NCBI GenBank assembly: GCA_035656635.1
Contig: DASRSD010000134.1
Location: forward strand, 1-53,012
Direction: 5' to 3'
Source: Pirellulales bacterium
GTDB lineage: Bacteria > Planctomycetota > Planctomycetia > Pirellulales > JADZDJ01
DNA length: 53,012 bases
Part shown: piece by piece, positions 16,973-25,090 of the stretch
Position numbering within the stretch: the first letter of the stretch is position 1
Layout: each line of letters begins with the position of its first letter
Position numbers and translations under genes: made by a program
Notes under the pieces: generated by a model
The model's database searches: none
What the model was told of the DNA's origin: nothing
Seen by the model: the letters and a program-made list of their open reading frames with translations, nothing else

Positions 16973-17371
16973 ATGGCGTCCAAAGTAAAAAATGTGGATT
17001 CCACTCATATCATACCGTCGGATGAGTCCAGCGAGGACACGGTGGTTTTCGATCTGCCAGGAACTTTGAGACGGTTAGGTGGCGACCACTCAATCTTGGT
17101 GGACTTGGTGAAAATGTTTGAGGAGGATTCCCCGGTTTTGCTGGAACGATTGCGCACAGCATCCGAGGCACACAATCTTGCACAGATCCAACAGGTCGCA
17201 CATAGCTTACGCGGACTCGCCTCAAATTTTGGCGCAAAGGAATTGATTCAATCGCTGCAAGAGTTAGAAGAGTTGGCAGCTACAGGGCATGTTGGAAACT
17301 TTTCGGCGCTAATCGAAAGAGTTCGCAGGGAAAAGACACGATTGGAGGAAGATCTTCGGTCGTATGTATGA
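16973..17371 (+). CDS. Stand-alone histidine phosphotransfer (HPt) protein
   Basis: 132 residues. A disordered, acidic N-terminus (about 1-25) is followed by an Hpt four-helix domain. The phosphoacceptor is H77 in QVAHSLRGLASNFGA, which matches the AHxLKGxAxxxGA family motif. The second half is the antiparallel helix pair (LIQSLQELEELAATG, LIERVRREKTRLEEDL). AAGGG lies upstream of the ATG. Free HPt proteins shuttle phosphate from hybrid-kinase receivers to response regulators. Two hybrid kinases lacking HPt domains and two orphan NtrC-type regulators surround it, which makes it the expected middle component of a relay. Confidence 0.92.
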   Translation: MASKVKNVDSTHIIPSDESSEDTVVFDLPGTLRRLGGDHSILVDLVKMFEEDSPVLLERLRTASEAHNLAQIQQVAHSLRGLASNFGAKELIQSLQELEELAATGHVGNFSALIERVRREKTRLEEDLRSYV

Positions 17372-17701
17372 GGAACGCCGAATTTCGGGGATGTTAAATT
17401 CCGCTGAAAAACGGCGATCATCTGAACGTTGGTCGCTCAAATCGTTCCAAACCGGCTCACAAGGGTTATTGAGGCCTCCAGGATTCCAAGGGGAATTCAG
17501 TTAATTTCAAGAAAAAGATATTTGTCCAAACTATCTATCTAAACCAGTTCAACTTTCTGCGTATATCCTGGGACGAACGGGCAGGCTACAAGAACTTCTA
17601 GGCCTGGACAGAATTAGATTGGCATCCAAATTGCTACCATAGGGGGCGAAACTGCTGCCGCGGATTCCCTGGCAGGAGCCAATTTCACGGAGGACATAAA
17701 A
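17372..17701. other. csrA: 330-base gap between HPt and csrA
   Basis: Contains the csrA sigma-54 promoter at 17619-17635. The remaining sequence has no credible gene; a 37-codon frame starting at 17391 lacks a ribosome binding site. No obvious terminator follows the HPt gene. Confidence 0.5.
17619..17635 (+). promoter_or_regulatory. csrA: Sigma-54 promoter of csrA
   Basis: TTGGCATCCAAATTGCT matches TTGGCACG-N4-TTGCT apart from the last two -24 bases; GG-N10-GC spacing is exact. Transcription would start near 17646 and give a leader of about 56 bases before the ATG at 17702. Confidence 0.87.
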
Positions 17702-17935
17702 ATGCTTGTGCTATCACGACGGGATGGAGAAGAGATTGCAATTGGCAATAATGTCAAAATCAAAGTGCTATCGAGCGTGCGCGGGCGAGTGCGGATCGGA
17801 ATTGAAGCCCCTCGCAATGTGCCTGTTACTCGTACAGAACTTCCGCCGAAGTTTGACCGACGCCAATTTGCGGAATTCGGCAGCCTAACAGGTGCAGAGC
17901 CTATTTTGCCGCTGTTAGCAGGCATTGCGCATTAA
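17702..17935 (+). CDS. csrA: CsrA translational regulator
   Basis: 77 residues. The first 48 are canonical CsrA: MLVLSRRDGEEIAIGNNVKIKV, RGRVRIGIEAPRNVPVTRTEL, with the RNA-binding R44-type arginine present. The rest is a longer tail than in the enteric protein, of unknown role. CsrA binds GGA-bearing hairpins near start codons and changes translation and mRNA stability. Its own ribosome binding site, ACGGAGGACAT, contains two GGA triplets, so autoregulation is plausible. A sigma-54 promoter drives the gene and a strong terminator follows. In many bacteria csrA is linked to motility or growth-phase control; here the neighbours are stress proteins and phosphorelay parts. Confidence 0.95.
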   Translation: MLVLSRRDGEEIAIGNNVKIKVLSSVRGRVRIGIEAPRNVPVTRTELPPKFDRRQFAEFGSLTGAEPILPLLAGIAH

Positions 17936-17982
17936 GACGAGTGCCGTAGAAATATTTGTCTCGCGCTCAATTGAATACAAAT

Positions 17983-18015
17983 AAAAAATCCCCGACCACT
18001 GCCGGGGATTTTTTT
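17983..18015. terminator. Bidirectional intrinsic terminator between csrA and the DUF883-like gene
   Basis: ATCCCCG and CGGGGAT pair around an eight-base loop (17995-18002). A-run on the left and T-run of seven on the right give a terminator on both strands, serving csrA on plus and the convergent DUF883-like gene on minus. Confidence 0.93.
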
Positions 18016-18058
18016 ATTGATCGTAATGAATGGCTATTCCAAGCGTGCAGCTTTGCCA

Positions 18059-18388
18059 TTACCGTCGGCAGAATAATAATCCGGCCAGGAACCCGACGCC
18101 TAATGCCGCGAAAATTGAACTTACTGGTCGCTGCTGGACCTGTCGTTCGAACGACTGTTCCAGGGAGCCGACCCGTGCCCGTCCTTGATCGACGTACTCT
18201 TGGGCTGTGTTTCGTACGCCTTCGTACCCATCCTTGACGGCGTCGATGGCTTCGCCCCCCATTTGCTGGAAGGTATGCATCATACCGTTGCCTTCTTCTT
18301 CCGCAGTATTGCGCATGCGTCGGGCTGCGGAACGCATTTGCTTGGCGCCCCGTCGCGCGTGGCGGCCTATGTTCGATGCATGAGACAT
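18059..18388 (-). CDS. YqjD/ElaB/DUF883-like protein with C-terminal membrane anchor
   Basis: 109 residues from the ATG at 18388, which has AAGGAG eight bases upstream (the ATG six bases earlier is too close to this site). An Arg/Ala-rich basic N-terminus, a long amphipathic helix (about 35-80, AIDAVKDGYEGVRNTAQEYVDQGRA) and a C-terminal hydrophobic helix with a terminal basic tail (PVSSIFAALGVGFLAGLLFCRR). The layout is that of ElaB/YqjD proteins, which are stress-induced, anchored in the inner membrane and in E. coli bind ribosomes. A strong sigma-54 promoter precedes it and the upstream gene on the same strand is an NtrC-type regulator. Confidence 0.8.
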   Translation of the reverse strand: MSHASNIGRHARRGAKQMRSAARRMRNTAEEEGNGMMHTFQQMGGEAIDAVKDGYEGVRNTAQEYVDQGRARVGSLEQSFERQVQQRPVSSIFAALGVGFLAGLLFCRR

Positions 18389-18471
18389 GATCATAACTCC
18401 TTGGTGTAAATAGTCGCTTTAAAGAGCATCGCTTTTCGACGTGCAAAAGCAGATCCTGCCCCATTAAGATA

Positions 18472-18488
18472 AGCAAGAGCCGTACCAA
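18472..18488 (-). promoter_or_regulatory. Sigma-54 promoter of the DUF883-like gene
   Basis: On the minus strand TTGGTACGGCTCTTGCT matches the consensus with one substitution in -24 (T for C) and a perfect TTGCT -12. Transcription would start near 18461. A dyad, GGCGCA and TGCGCC (18502-18519), and the motif GCACTTAGC (18522-18530) lie just upstream, where an enhancer-binding protein could sit. Confidence 0.88.
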
Positions 18489-18562
18489 AGAACATATATT
18501 CGGCGCAAAAAGATGCGCCTGGCACTTAGCGACTGACATTCCCTGTCCGCGGACTAGAAAAT

Positions 18563-20041
18563 TTAGGCTTCGCTAGCAATCGGCTCGTCGGCTGCCCCGT
18601 TTTCTTCCAGATTTACCGTTCGTTCAATACTAATTCCCAGCAGCCGAATTTTGTTGCGTAGACTACCGCGCGTGATCCCGAGAATTTCGGCGGCTTTGGA
18701 TTGATTTCCATCGGTATGGGTCAACACAGCGGTGAGCAGTGTCCGCTCCATGGCTTCCAAAATTTCGGCATAAAGCGACTGCGAGCCGGCCTGGAGCCGT
18801 TGTTGAATCAAGGTCGTCAGGTCACATTCCGGACCAGGCTTGCCGGCATTTGCCGTCGCCTCGGAGGTCTGGCCACGCACCTCTGAAGGCAACAGGTCTG
18901 CCATCAACACAGGGCCCGTCGCCTGTACCATGGCTTGCTTGAGTACGCTTTGCAACTGCCGCACATTACCCGGCCACGAGTAATTCATTAGCACGTCGAG
19001 CAGTTCGGGCGAAAAGCCATGAACGTCTTTGTCCAAATCTTTTTTGAAGCGATTCAAAAACCAATCCAGCAACAACAAAATGTCTTCTTTACGTTCTCGA
19101 AGCGGGGGAATTTTAATCGTGAAGCCATTCAGTCGGTAATAGAGGTCTTCGCGGAATTTACTGTGGGCCACCATGTGTTCCAAATCACGATTGGTCGCCG
19201 TGATGATGCGCACGTCGGTTTGGATGGTTTGCGTACCCCCGACGCGTTCGAATTTTTGCTCCTGCAACACGCGTAACACTTTGCTTTGCATGACGGGAGA
19301 CATATCGCCGACTTCGTCCATAAATAAGGTGCCACCGGAGCACTGCTCGAACTTTCCAATCCGCTGGCTAGTAGCGCCGGTGAACGAGCCTTTCTCGTGG
19401 CCGAATAACTCGCTTTCCAGCAAAGTTTCCGTAAGGGCTGCGCAATTGACCGCTAAAAATGGGCCCGAGGCCCGGTCGCTGTGATGGTAGATCGCTCGGG
19501 CCACCAATTCTTTGCCGGTGCCGCTTTCGCCGCGGATCAATACGGCCACATTTTGCGATGCTACACGTCCAATGGCTTTGTACACTTCTTGCATTTGCGT
19601 GGTGCGGCCGACCAGCGAATCGCCATTGGCGCTGTTAGGATCCTGGCTTTGCACACGCACCGGCACATGCATCAACCGCCGCATCTCTAGAGCTTGCCCA
19701 ACCAATTCACGAACACGTGCCAGATCGAGCGGCTTAAGCAAATAATCGAAAGCGCCCAATTTCATCGCTTCAATCGCCGTGTCGCTGGTGCCCCCTACCG
19801 TGATGAATACGACCGGCACCTTGGCATCCAAATCGCGTAATCTGCGATACGCATCCAGGCCCGAGAGATCCGGAAGCATGATATCCAGCAATACCACGTC
19901 AATCGAGCCTTGCCGCATGCGCTCGATTCCATCCGCTGCAGAACTCGCAGAAATCACTTCAACTTCCGATTGATTGGAAAACGCTTTTTCAATTAGATGA
20001 ACGACGGACCGGTCGTCATCAATCACCAGGACGTTTGGCAT
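18563..20041 (-). CDS. NtrC-family response regulator, orphan, with GSFTGA loop
   Basis: 492 residues. Receiver with D53 (VVLLDIMLPD) and K103; Walker A GESGTGKE at 171-178; Walker B LFMDEVGDMS; C-terminal Fis-type helix-turn-helix NQSKAAEILGITRGSLRNKI. The sigma-54 contact loop is GSFTGA (218-223) rather than GAFTGA. Ser at this position is tolerated in some activators, so it is probably still active. It is a close paralogue of the regulator at 13096, sharing long identical blocks. An AAGGA site lies about ten bases before the ATG. The downstream gene on the same strand has its own sigma-54 promoter and is a likely target. Confidence 0.93.
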   Translation of the reverse strand: MPNVLVIDDDRSVVHLIEKAFSNQSEVEVISASSAADGIERMRQGSIDVVLLDIMLPDLSGLDAYRRLRDLDAKVPVVFITVGGTSDTAIEAMKLGAFDYLLKPLDLARVRELVGQALEMRRLMHVPVRVQSQDPNSANGDSLVGRTTQMQEVYKAIGRVASQNVAVLIRGESGTGKELVARAIYHHSDRASGPFLAVNCAALTETLLESELFGHEKGSFTGATSQRIGKFEQCSGGTLFMDEVGDMSPVMQSKVLRVLQEQKFERVGGTQTIQTDVRIITATNRDLEHMVAHSKFREDLYYRLNGFTIKIPPLRERKEDILLLLDWFLNRFKKDLDKDVHGFSPELLDVLMNYSWPGNVRQLQSVLKQAMVQATGPVLMADLLPSEVRGQTSEATANAGKPGPECDLTTLIQQRLQAGSQSLYAEILEAMERTLLTAVLTHTDGNQSKAAEILGITRGSLRNKIRLLGISIERTVNLEENGAADEPIASEA

Positions 20042-20229
20042 TCCGGAAGTCCTTCCAGGGGGAGGGAATAGGAGAATATATAAGTATAGCCGGTCCGACG
20101 AGTAGTTTTATAGTGAGCGCGTCCTTAGCACTTCGCAATCGTCGGTTTTTTAGCCTTTTCTTACGCCAGGCTGACAGGAATAAACCCTGTATCTTTACGT
20201 TAGGACAGGATTTCGGCCGTTAAAATTAG

Positions 20230-20258
20230 AAAAAATCGCCCATGTCGCTTTTGAGCGA
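20230..20258 (-). terminator. Possible terminator after the debranching-enzyme gene
   Basis: On the minus strand TCGCT-CAAA-AGCGA forms a short hairpin and is followed within 15 bases by GGGCGATTTTTT. An alternative pairing of TCGC with GCGA places the stem directly before the T-run. The stem is short, so confidence is limited. It lies 14 bases after the stop at 20272. Confidence 0.4.
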
Positions 20259-20271
20259 AAACCGTCGGCTT

Positions 20272-22329
20272 TCAAGAATTGGGAGCAGCGGTGCTAGCGG
20301 AAGATGTTTTGACCCAACTCCTTAGCACTTCGGCCACGCTCCATGCCTGCGCGATGCAACCTCGTGCATGGTACGGTCCTTCAGCATCGAAAACCTCGCT
20401 GATCGATCCCAAGCAAGACTCGTTCAAGTGGCTTTCAAAAGCGGCCAGCAGCTTGCGCGCCTGGCTTAACTGGCCCGGATAGATTCGAAGCCAGGCATCA
20501 ATGTACGATCCGATCAGCCAGGCCCACACGGTTCCTTGATGATAGGCGGCATCTCGGGAGCGTAAATCGCCATCATACGTTGGCTTGTAATCGGCATGCC
20601 CCGGAGCGAGCGATCGTAGACCCATGGGGGTTAGCAATCGCTCGGCCACCAATTCCATAACCGGCTTCCAGCGCGATTCGTCCAGGACCGGAAAATCGAG
20701 GGAAATGGCGAACACTTGATTTGGCCGGAAGGCAGTGTCATTTCCTTTTTCACCGTCGATCACATCGTACAAGTAACCTCCGGCGTCGTACCAAAACCGT
20801 TGGTTGAATGCAGTCCGGGTTTGAGCGATGCGCTCGGCCAGGGCTGTGGCAGCGGTTGCATTTCCCACCGCGCGGCTCCAGTGTTCGAGCAAGCACAGGG
20901 CGTTGTACCACAGCGCATTGATCTCCACTGCTTTGCCGCGACGGGGGGTCACGACCCAATCGCCAACCTTGGCATCCATCCAGGTAAGCTGATAGCCTTC
21001 CTGTCCCTGCGACAACAGCCCATCTTTCGGATCGACATGAATTCCGAATCGGGTGCCGAGCACATGATGTTCTACAATATCGTGCAGCGTGGGAAGCAAA
21101 ACGTACAGCGTTTCCGTGTCGTTGGTTGCACGCAGGTAACGCTCCAGCGCGTGAAAGTACCATAAAGTGGCGTCAGCAGTATGATACCTGCCTTCGGCTT
21201 CACCCTCGGGAAACAAATTTGGAATTAGTCCGTCTTTGGCATAGCGGCCAAATGTGCGCAGCAAAAAACCAGCTTCGCTTTGCCGACCGGTCAACAGCGT
21301 CAGGCCTTCCAAGCTAATCATCGTGTCGCGGCCCCAATCGGTGAACCAATGGTATCCGGCAATCACGGTTCGCACATCGTCGCCGGCGGCATGAGCGACG
21401 GCCACATCTGCCACACGGGTCGTAGGCCGAATAATGAATTGATCGGCAGCTAGCACCAATTCGGCGGCGAAGCCTTCCTGTGCTTTTGGATTCGATTGAA
21501 ACAGCAATCGTTCGCGGCGTTGCAGTTCTGATTCCTGCGCCGCATGGGGCTCGACGGCTAAAATGGTGTCCCAATCTTCCGTGGAACCAACGAGCGTGAC
21601 CTCGTCGCCGGGATTCAAATCCGCGCGGAAATAACCGGGGCTCCACAGTTTGCCCGTGTCTTCATATCCTCGGGCGCGCTCGGTCCGATAGTGAATTTCG
21701 CGAAAACGCCCGTCCAAGACCATGTTGCAGCGATTCGCAATCAAGACCATTTTGAGCGGCGGAGCGATTTCGGAGCGAACCTCAAATCGTTCGTTCATCG
21801 CAGTAAACGAATACGATTTGGGCAGCTCGCCATTGACCGGCGCTTCATGAGGCCGAAAGTGAAATGAAGGCCGCAATCGCAAGCGCAATCCGCCGGGAGA
21901 TGATAGCAGCCGATAATTAACGTGCACCGTGTTTTGCAAATGGGGCATGAGCACGCGTTTTTCGAGTTCCACAGCTCCCACTTCATACCGCCAAACCGGC
22001 AGCCCTGATTCCAAGCGGAACTCGACTAGATTGCCGGCATGTAAAGTTAAACCTCTGGCAGAAACTTCGTCGGCATCGAGTCGGATGATCTTTCGATCTT
22101 CCAACTTGATTTCCTCCGCCAAATGGTTAAACATCAAAAACCGACCTAGCGGCGCCGGCAGTGCGGCAATCAATAAACCGTGATAGCGGCGGGTGCACGT
22201 TCCCGCAGGGGTGCCTGAGGCATATCCGCCCAAGCCATTGGTAACCAGCCACTCGCGCCCCACCAGAACTTCCGGGTCGCGCTCGCGGAGAGCAGGGCGA
22301 TACATTCGGTGTTGAATTTGGGTGCTCAT
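20272..22329 (-). CDS. Amylo-alpha-1,6-glucosidase, glycogen debranching enzyme (GH133-type)
   Basis: 685 residues. The N-terminal beta domain has [17 protein letters not shown] and [11 protein letters not shown], hallmarks of the bacterial/archaeal GDE N-terminal domain. The C-terminal (alpha/alpha)6 barrel contains [58 protein letters not shown] and the late [14 protein letters not shown], with the acidic residues expected for a glucosidase active site. It removes alpha-1,6 branches from glycogen-type glucans. It starts nine bases after the treZ stop, so both are one operon. No TreX-type (GH13) isoamylase is seen in the window; this enzyme may fill that role. Confidence 0.93.
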   Translation of the reverse strand: [685 protein letters not shown]

Positions 22330-22338
22330 CTGCAGCTG

Positions 22339-24285
22339 CTATTTCGAAAATTCGGCGTTTGTCGCGCCTTCCAGACCTGCACGATTGGTGCCAACCGCTT
22401 GAAATACGGTTGTCGATTCGCCCTCGATTGACCAGCCAGCTTCGGTTTCCTGAGTGACGGCGCCCGCGCCGCCATACCGTGGTGCGTTGCTGTTCCACAG
22501 CAATTGCCATCGGCGGTCGGCAGGCGGCGCCAGTAGCGGCTCCGCAATCGGGAAATAATTCAGCTTTTGCCCAAAATTGATGATGATCACCCGATCGTCT
22601 CCATCTCCGCCAAAATAGCGGATTAGAAAGCAGTCGGTGCTCAAAATCGCAGTATCCAAGGCGTCGGCCTGTTGACGGCAAAACACGGAATCTTCTCGGC
22701 GAAGTTTCAGCAAATCGATGTGCAAATCGTACAGGGGACGATTTGTTTCTCGATCAGCAAAGTTCAGTTTGCAGCGGTGGAAGGTTGCAGGATCGGTTGG
22801 ATTTGGCAACTTGCGCTGCGCTTCCTGGGAGCTTAGCGAGGGAAACTGCGACATAAATTTGGCTCTCCCCGCAACGACTGCCGCGGCCATTTGGCCGGAG
22901 AAATCGGCAAAAAACAGAAACGGGCTGGAGGCGGCAAATTCTTGCCCCTGAAAAAACAGCGGCGTTTGAGGCATAAGTAGCCACAACGCGATCATCGCTC
23001 GATAACGGTTTGGGCTGGTTAACTGGTGAAGTCGTTGGCCCGTTGGTGAATTTGCGACCTGGTCGTGATTTTCCAGAAAGCTGACGAACGCCCACGCCGG
23101 CAACCCGGTGGTTGGCGTTCCTCGCCGTTTGTTTTGCCAGCGGGAATGTTGGCCTTGATAAATTAAACCCCGCTTCACCGAAGCTGCTAATTCCTCCACC
23201 GTCCCGGAAAAGTCGGAATAATAAGCTGGATTGGCGCCGGTAAGTTGAACGTGAGCTGCATGGTGAAAATCATCATTCCACATTCCATCCAACCCCCATC
23301 CATGCTCCTCGGGCGGTTTAAGCGCGGCGACATCCTCGGGTTCGTTTTCCGCTACGAGATAAAGTGTGCGATTGCCGGCGCCCTCTTTTGCCGCGCGTCC
23401 AACTGCGGCCAGTATGTACTCGTCGGAGTTGTCAAAGATTTGCTGCGTGGCATCGAAACGGAAGCCGTCTAGATGAAATTCCTCAATCCAATATCGCGCA
23501 TTGGCCGTAAAGAATTCGCGCACCGCGGTTGAGTTGTGGCCGTCAAAATTAATTGCGTCGGCCCATTCGTTTTGGTATGCCGCGGATTTAAAGTTATCGG
23601 CAAATACCCCCAGGTAATTGTCGACATTCCCGAAATGGTTATAAACAACGTCCAAAATAACGCCCAACCCAGCTGCATGAGCCGCGTCGACAAAGCGCCG
23701 AAGGTCATCTGGTGTGCCATACAAATGCGTCGGCGCGAACATCAAAACACCGTCGTAACCCCAACCAAACCGCCCAGAGAACTCCGCCACGGGCATGACT
23801 TCGATTACAGTAATTCCAATGCGAGCCAGTTCCGCCAGCTCTTCCGCTGCGGCCTCGAAAGTCCCTTTCGCGGTAAAGGAACCCACATGCATCTCGTAGA
23901 TTACCTGGCCGCGTGGCCCCAAACCTTTCCAGGTGTGATCTGACCACGCAAAAGATTGCGGATCTACAATTTGGGATAGTCCGGTCGTTCCCTGGGGTTG
24001 GAACCTAGACGCCGGGTCGTTGAAAATCTTCGGCTGGTTGTCTATTCGGAAGCCATAGAGCATGCCCGGTTTTGCGTCCTCGCGATGCAGAAAGTAATAG
24101 CCGGTGCCTTCCGTTTTCATTCGAAAATGTTCCATTTCGTTCGGACGTGCAGAATCGAGCGCGAGAGACAAATACACGCGGCGAGGCTTTGGGGCCCAAA
24201 TTCGGAAATGCACCCCGCCTTCTGGCAAGCATTCCGCGCCCACGGGAAGGCGGCGTTCGTGCAATTGGGGGATAGTTTTTTGCAT
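22339..24285 (-). CDS. treZ: Malto-oligosyltrehalose trehalohydrolase
   Basis: 648 residues, a normal length for TreZ. It releases trehalose from maltooligosyl-trehalose made by TreY. An N-terminal CBM48-like domain (about 10-100, GAECLPEGGVHFRIWAPK) precedes the GH13 barrel: MPVAEFSGRFGWGYDGV, VILDVVYNHFG, nucleophile D278 in GFRFDATQQI, acid/base E313 in LVAENEPED and D408 in FLENHDQV. The barrel order and the 'AEN' acid/base motif separate it from branching enzyme. It is the first gene of a two-gene operon with the debranching enzyme. A sigma-54-like promoter lies about 60 bases upstream. No Shine-Dalgarno is visible. Confidence 0.95.
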   Translation of the reverse strand: MQKTIPQLHERRLPVGAECLPEGGVHFRIWAPKPRRVYLSLALDSARPNEMEHFRMKTEGTGYYFLHREDAKPGMLYGFRIDNQPKIFNDPASRFQPQGTTGLSQIVDPQSFAWSDHTWKGLGPRGQVIYEMHVGSFTAKGTFEAAAEELAELARIGITVIEVMPVAEFSGRFGWGYDGVLMFAPTHLYGTPDDLRRFVDAAHAAGLGVILDVVYNHFGNVDNYLGVFADNFKSAAYQNEWADAINFDGHNSTAVREFFTANARYWIEEFHLDGFRFDATQQIFDNSDEYILAAVGRAAKEGAGNRTLYLVAENEPEDVAALKPPEEHGWGLDGMWNDDFHHAAHVQLTGANPAYYSDFSGTVEELAASVKRGLIYQGQHSRWQNKRRGTPTTGLPAWAFVSFLENHDQVANSPTGQRLHQLTSPNRYRAMIALWLLMPQTPLFFQGQEFAASSPFLFFADFSGQMAAAVVAGRAKFMSQFPSLSSQEAQRKLPNPTDPATFHRCKLNFADRETNRPLYDLHIDLLKLRREDSVFCRQQADALDTAILSTDCFLIRYFGGDGDDRVIIINFGQKLNYFPIAEPLLAPPADRRWQLLWNSNAPRYGGAGAVTQETEAGWSIEGESTTVFQAVGTNRAGLEGATNAEFSK

Positions 24286-24345
24286 TGATACGCGACTAGG
24301 GCGCCATCATTAAACGGAAGGCGGGAATTCTATGCTCTCCCATTT

Positions 24346-24362
24346 TGCACACGCTATGCCGG
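24346..24362 (-). promoter_or_regulatory. treZ: Probable sigma-54 promoter of treZ operon
   Basis: On the minus strand CCGGCATAGCGTGTGCA carries GGCA and GTGCA with exact GG-N10-GC spacing. It resembles the BON promoter (same CCGGCATA). Transcription would start near 24335, about 50 bases before the treZ ATG. Confidence 0.6.
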
Positions 24363-24549
24363 GGCCAAACCCTTATTGCCAATTGACGGCGCGAGTGCTA
24401 TACGCGAGTGGATTTCAGGGTCTGGCGTATTTTCAGTGAACTAAAAGCTCTGTAAAAAATGTGATGCTTTCAAAACCAAAATGGTCGCACTTAAGCCAAT
24501 TCATTCTTTTATTTCTATCGCATTGGCACAACACTGAAAACCCTATGAT

Positions 24550-24566
24550 CCGGCATTAAACCTGCA
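24550..24566 (+). promoter_or_regulatory. Possible sigma-54 promoter upstream of the 24709 gene
   Basis: CCGGCATTAAACCTGCA has GGCA, TGCA and the correct ten-base spacing, but a C at the first -12 position and CC before GG. The start would be near 24577, leaving a leader of about 130 bases. Confidence 0.45.
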
Positions 24567-24708
24567 TAGCAACAGGCGCCGGTACCTATGTGAGAATGGG
24601 ACTGGGATATTCCGACGATGCATCGCATGGACCGCATTGCTTTGTCGCTTTATGGTTGGCAAGTTCGGCCCTGAAAGAATCATGTTGCTATAAGAAAGGC
24701 AAGTTGTT

Positions 24709-25011
24709 ATGCCCCGGGGAGAAAAATCTAAGTACACGAATAAACAAAAGCGTCAGGCGGAGCATATTGAGGAAGGCTATGAGGATCGCGGAACGCCAAA
24801 AAATGAAGCCGAACGACGCGCTTGGGCCACCGTAAATAAGATGACTCACGGCGGCCGAAAACCGGGCGGTTCCGGTCGTGGAACCAAGACCGACAAAAGC
24901 GCGGCAAAAAAAGGCGGCCGCTTAGGCGGAGCCGCTGCGGGTGCCCGATCGGCTGCCGAACGGTCCGCTTCTGCTCGGAAAGCCGCTCGAACCCGGGCAC
25001 GCAGCGGTTAG
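24709..25011 (+). CDS. Small basic protein of the 'plasmid stabilisation' / stress-protein type
   Basis: 100 residues, strongly basic. The N-terminus MPRGEKSKYTNKQKRQAEHIEEGYEDRGTP..EAERRAWATVNK (residues 1-44) is a conserved short module found in many Gram-negative genomes, usually annotated as a plasmid stabilisation or hypothetical protein; no toxin or antitoxin partner is next to it here. The rest is a Gly/Lys/Arg/Ala-rich tail resembling nucleic-acid-binding tails (KKGGRLGGAAAGARSAAERSA region). AAAGG lies upstream of the ATG. It sits between treZ and treS and may share their stress control. Confidence 0.7.
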   Translation: MPRGEKSKYTNKQKRQAEHIEEGYEDRGTPKNEAERRAWATVNKMTHGGRKPGGSGRGTKTDKSAAKKGGRLGGAAAGARSAAERSASARKAARTRARSG

Positions 25012-25090
25012 CAATTATCCCTGACCCCTCTCCCCCGACGTACACTTGAATGTTTGGTCGCTGCTGAATTGGCAGAATTTTTCGGCGGTC

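Larger units (their letters stand above)
24286..24708. other. 423-base divergent region between treZ and the 24709 gene
   Basis: Two sigma-54-like promoters point outward (24346-24362 minus, 24550-24566 plus), both of the CCGGCAT type. A further TTGGCACA at 24523 lacks a -12 element. Short frames, including one in 24590-24835, have no domain and overlap the real gene. I see no terminator. Confidence 0.5.

Noticed and set aside
17391-17504. 37-codon frame between HPt and csrA
   Set aside because: No ribosome binding site, no hydrophobic segment or conserved-looking motif.
20122-20332. Fourteen-base repeat TCCTTAGCACTTCG at 20122 and 20319
   Set aside because: One copy is inside debranching-enzyme coding sequence, and a few 14-base repeats are expected by chance in 53 kb.
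24523-24539. TTGGCACA with perfect -24 context upstream of the 24709 gene
   Set aside because: The bases at the -12 position are TGAAA; there is no GC at the required distance.
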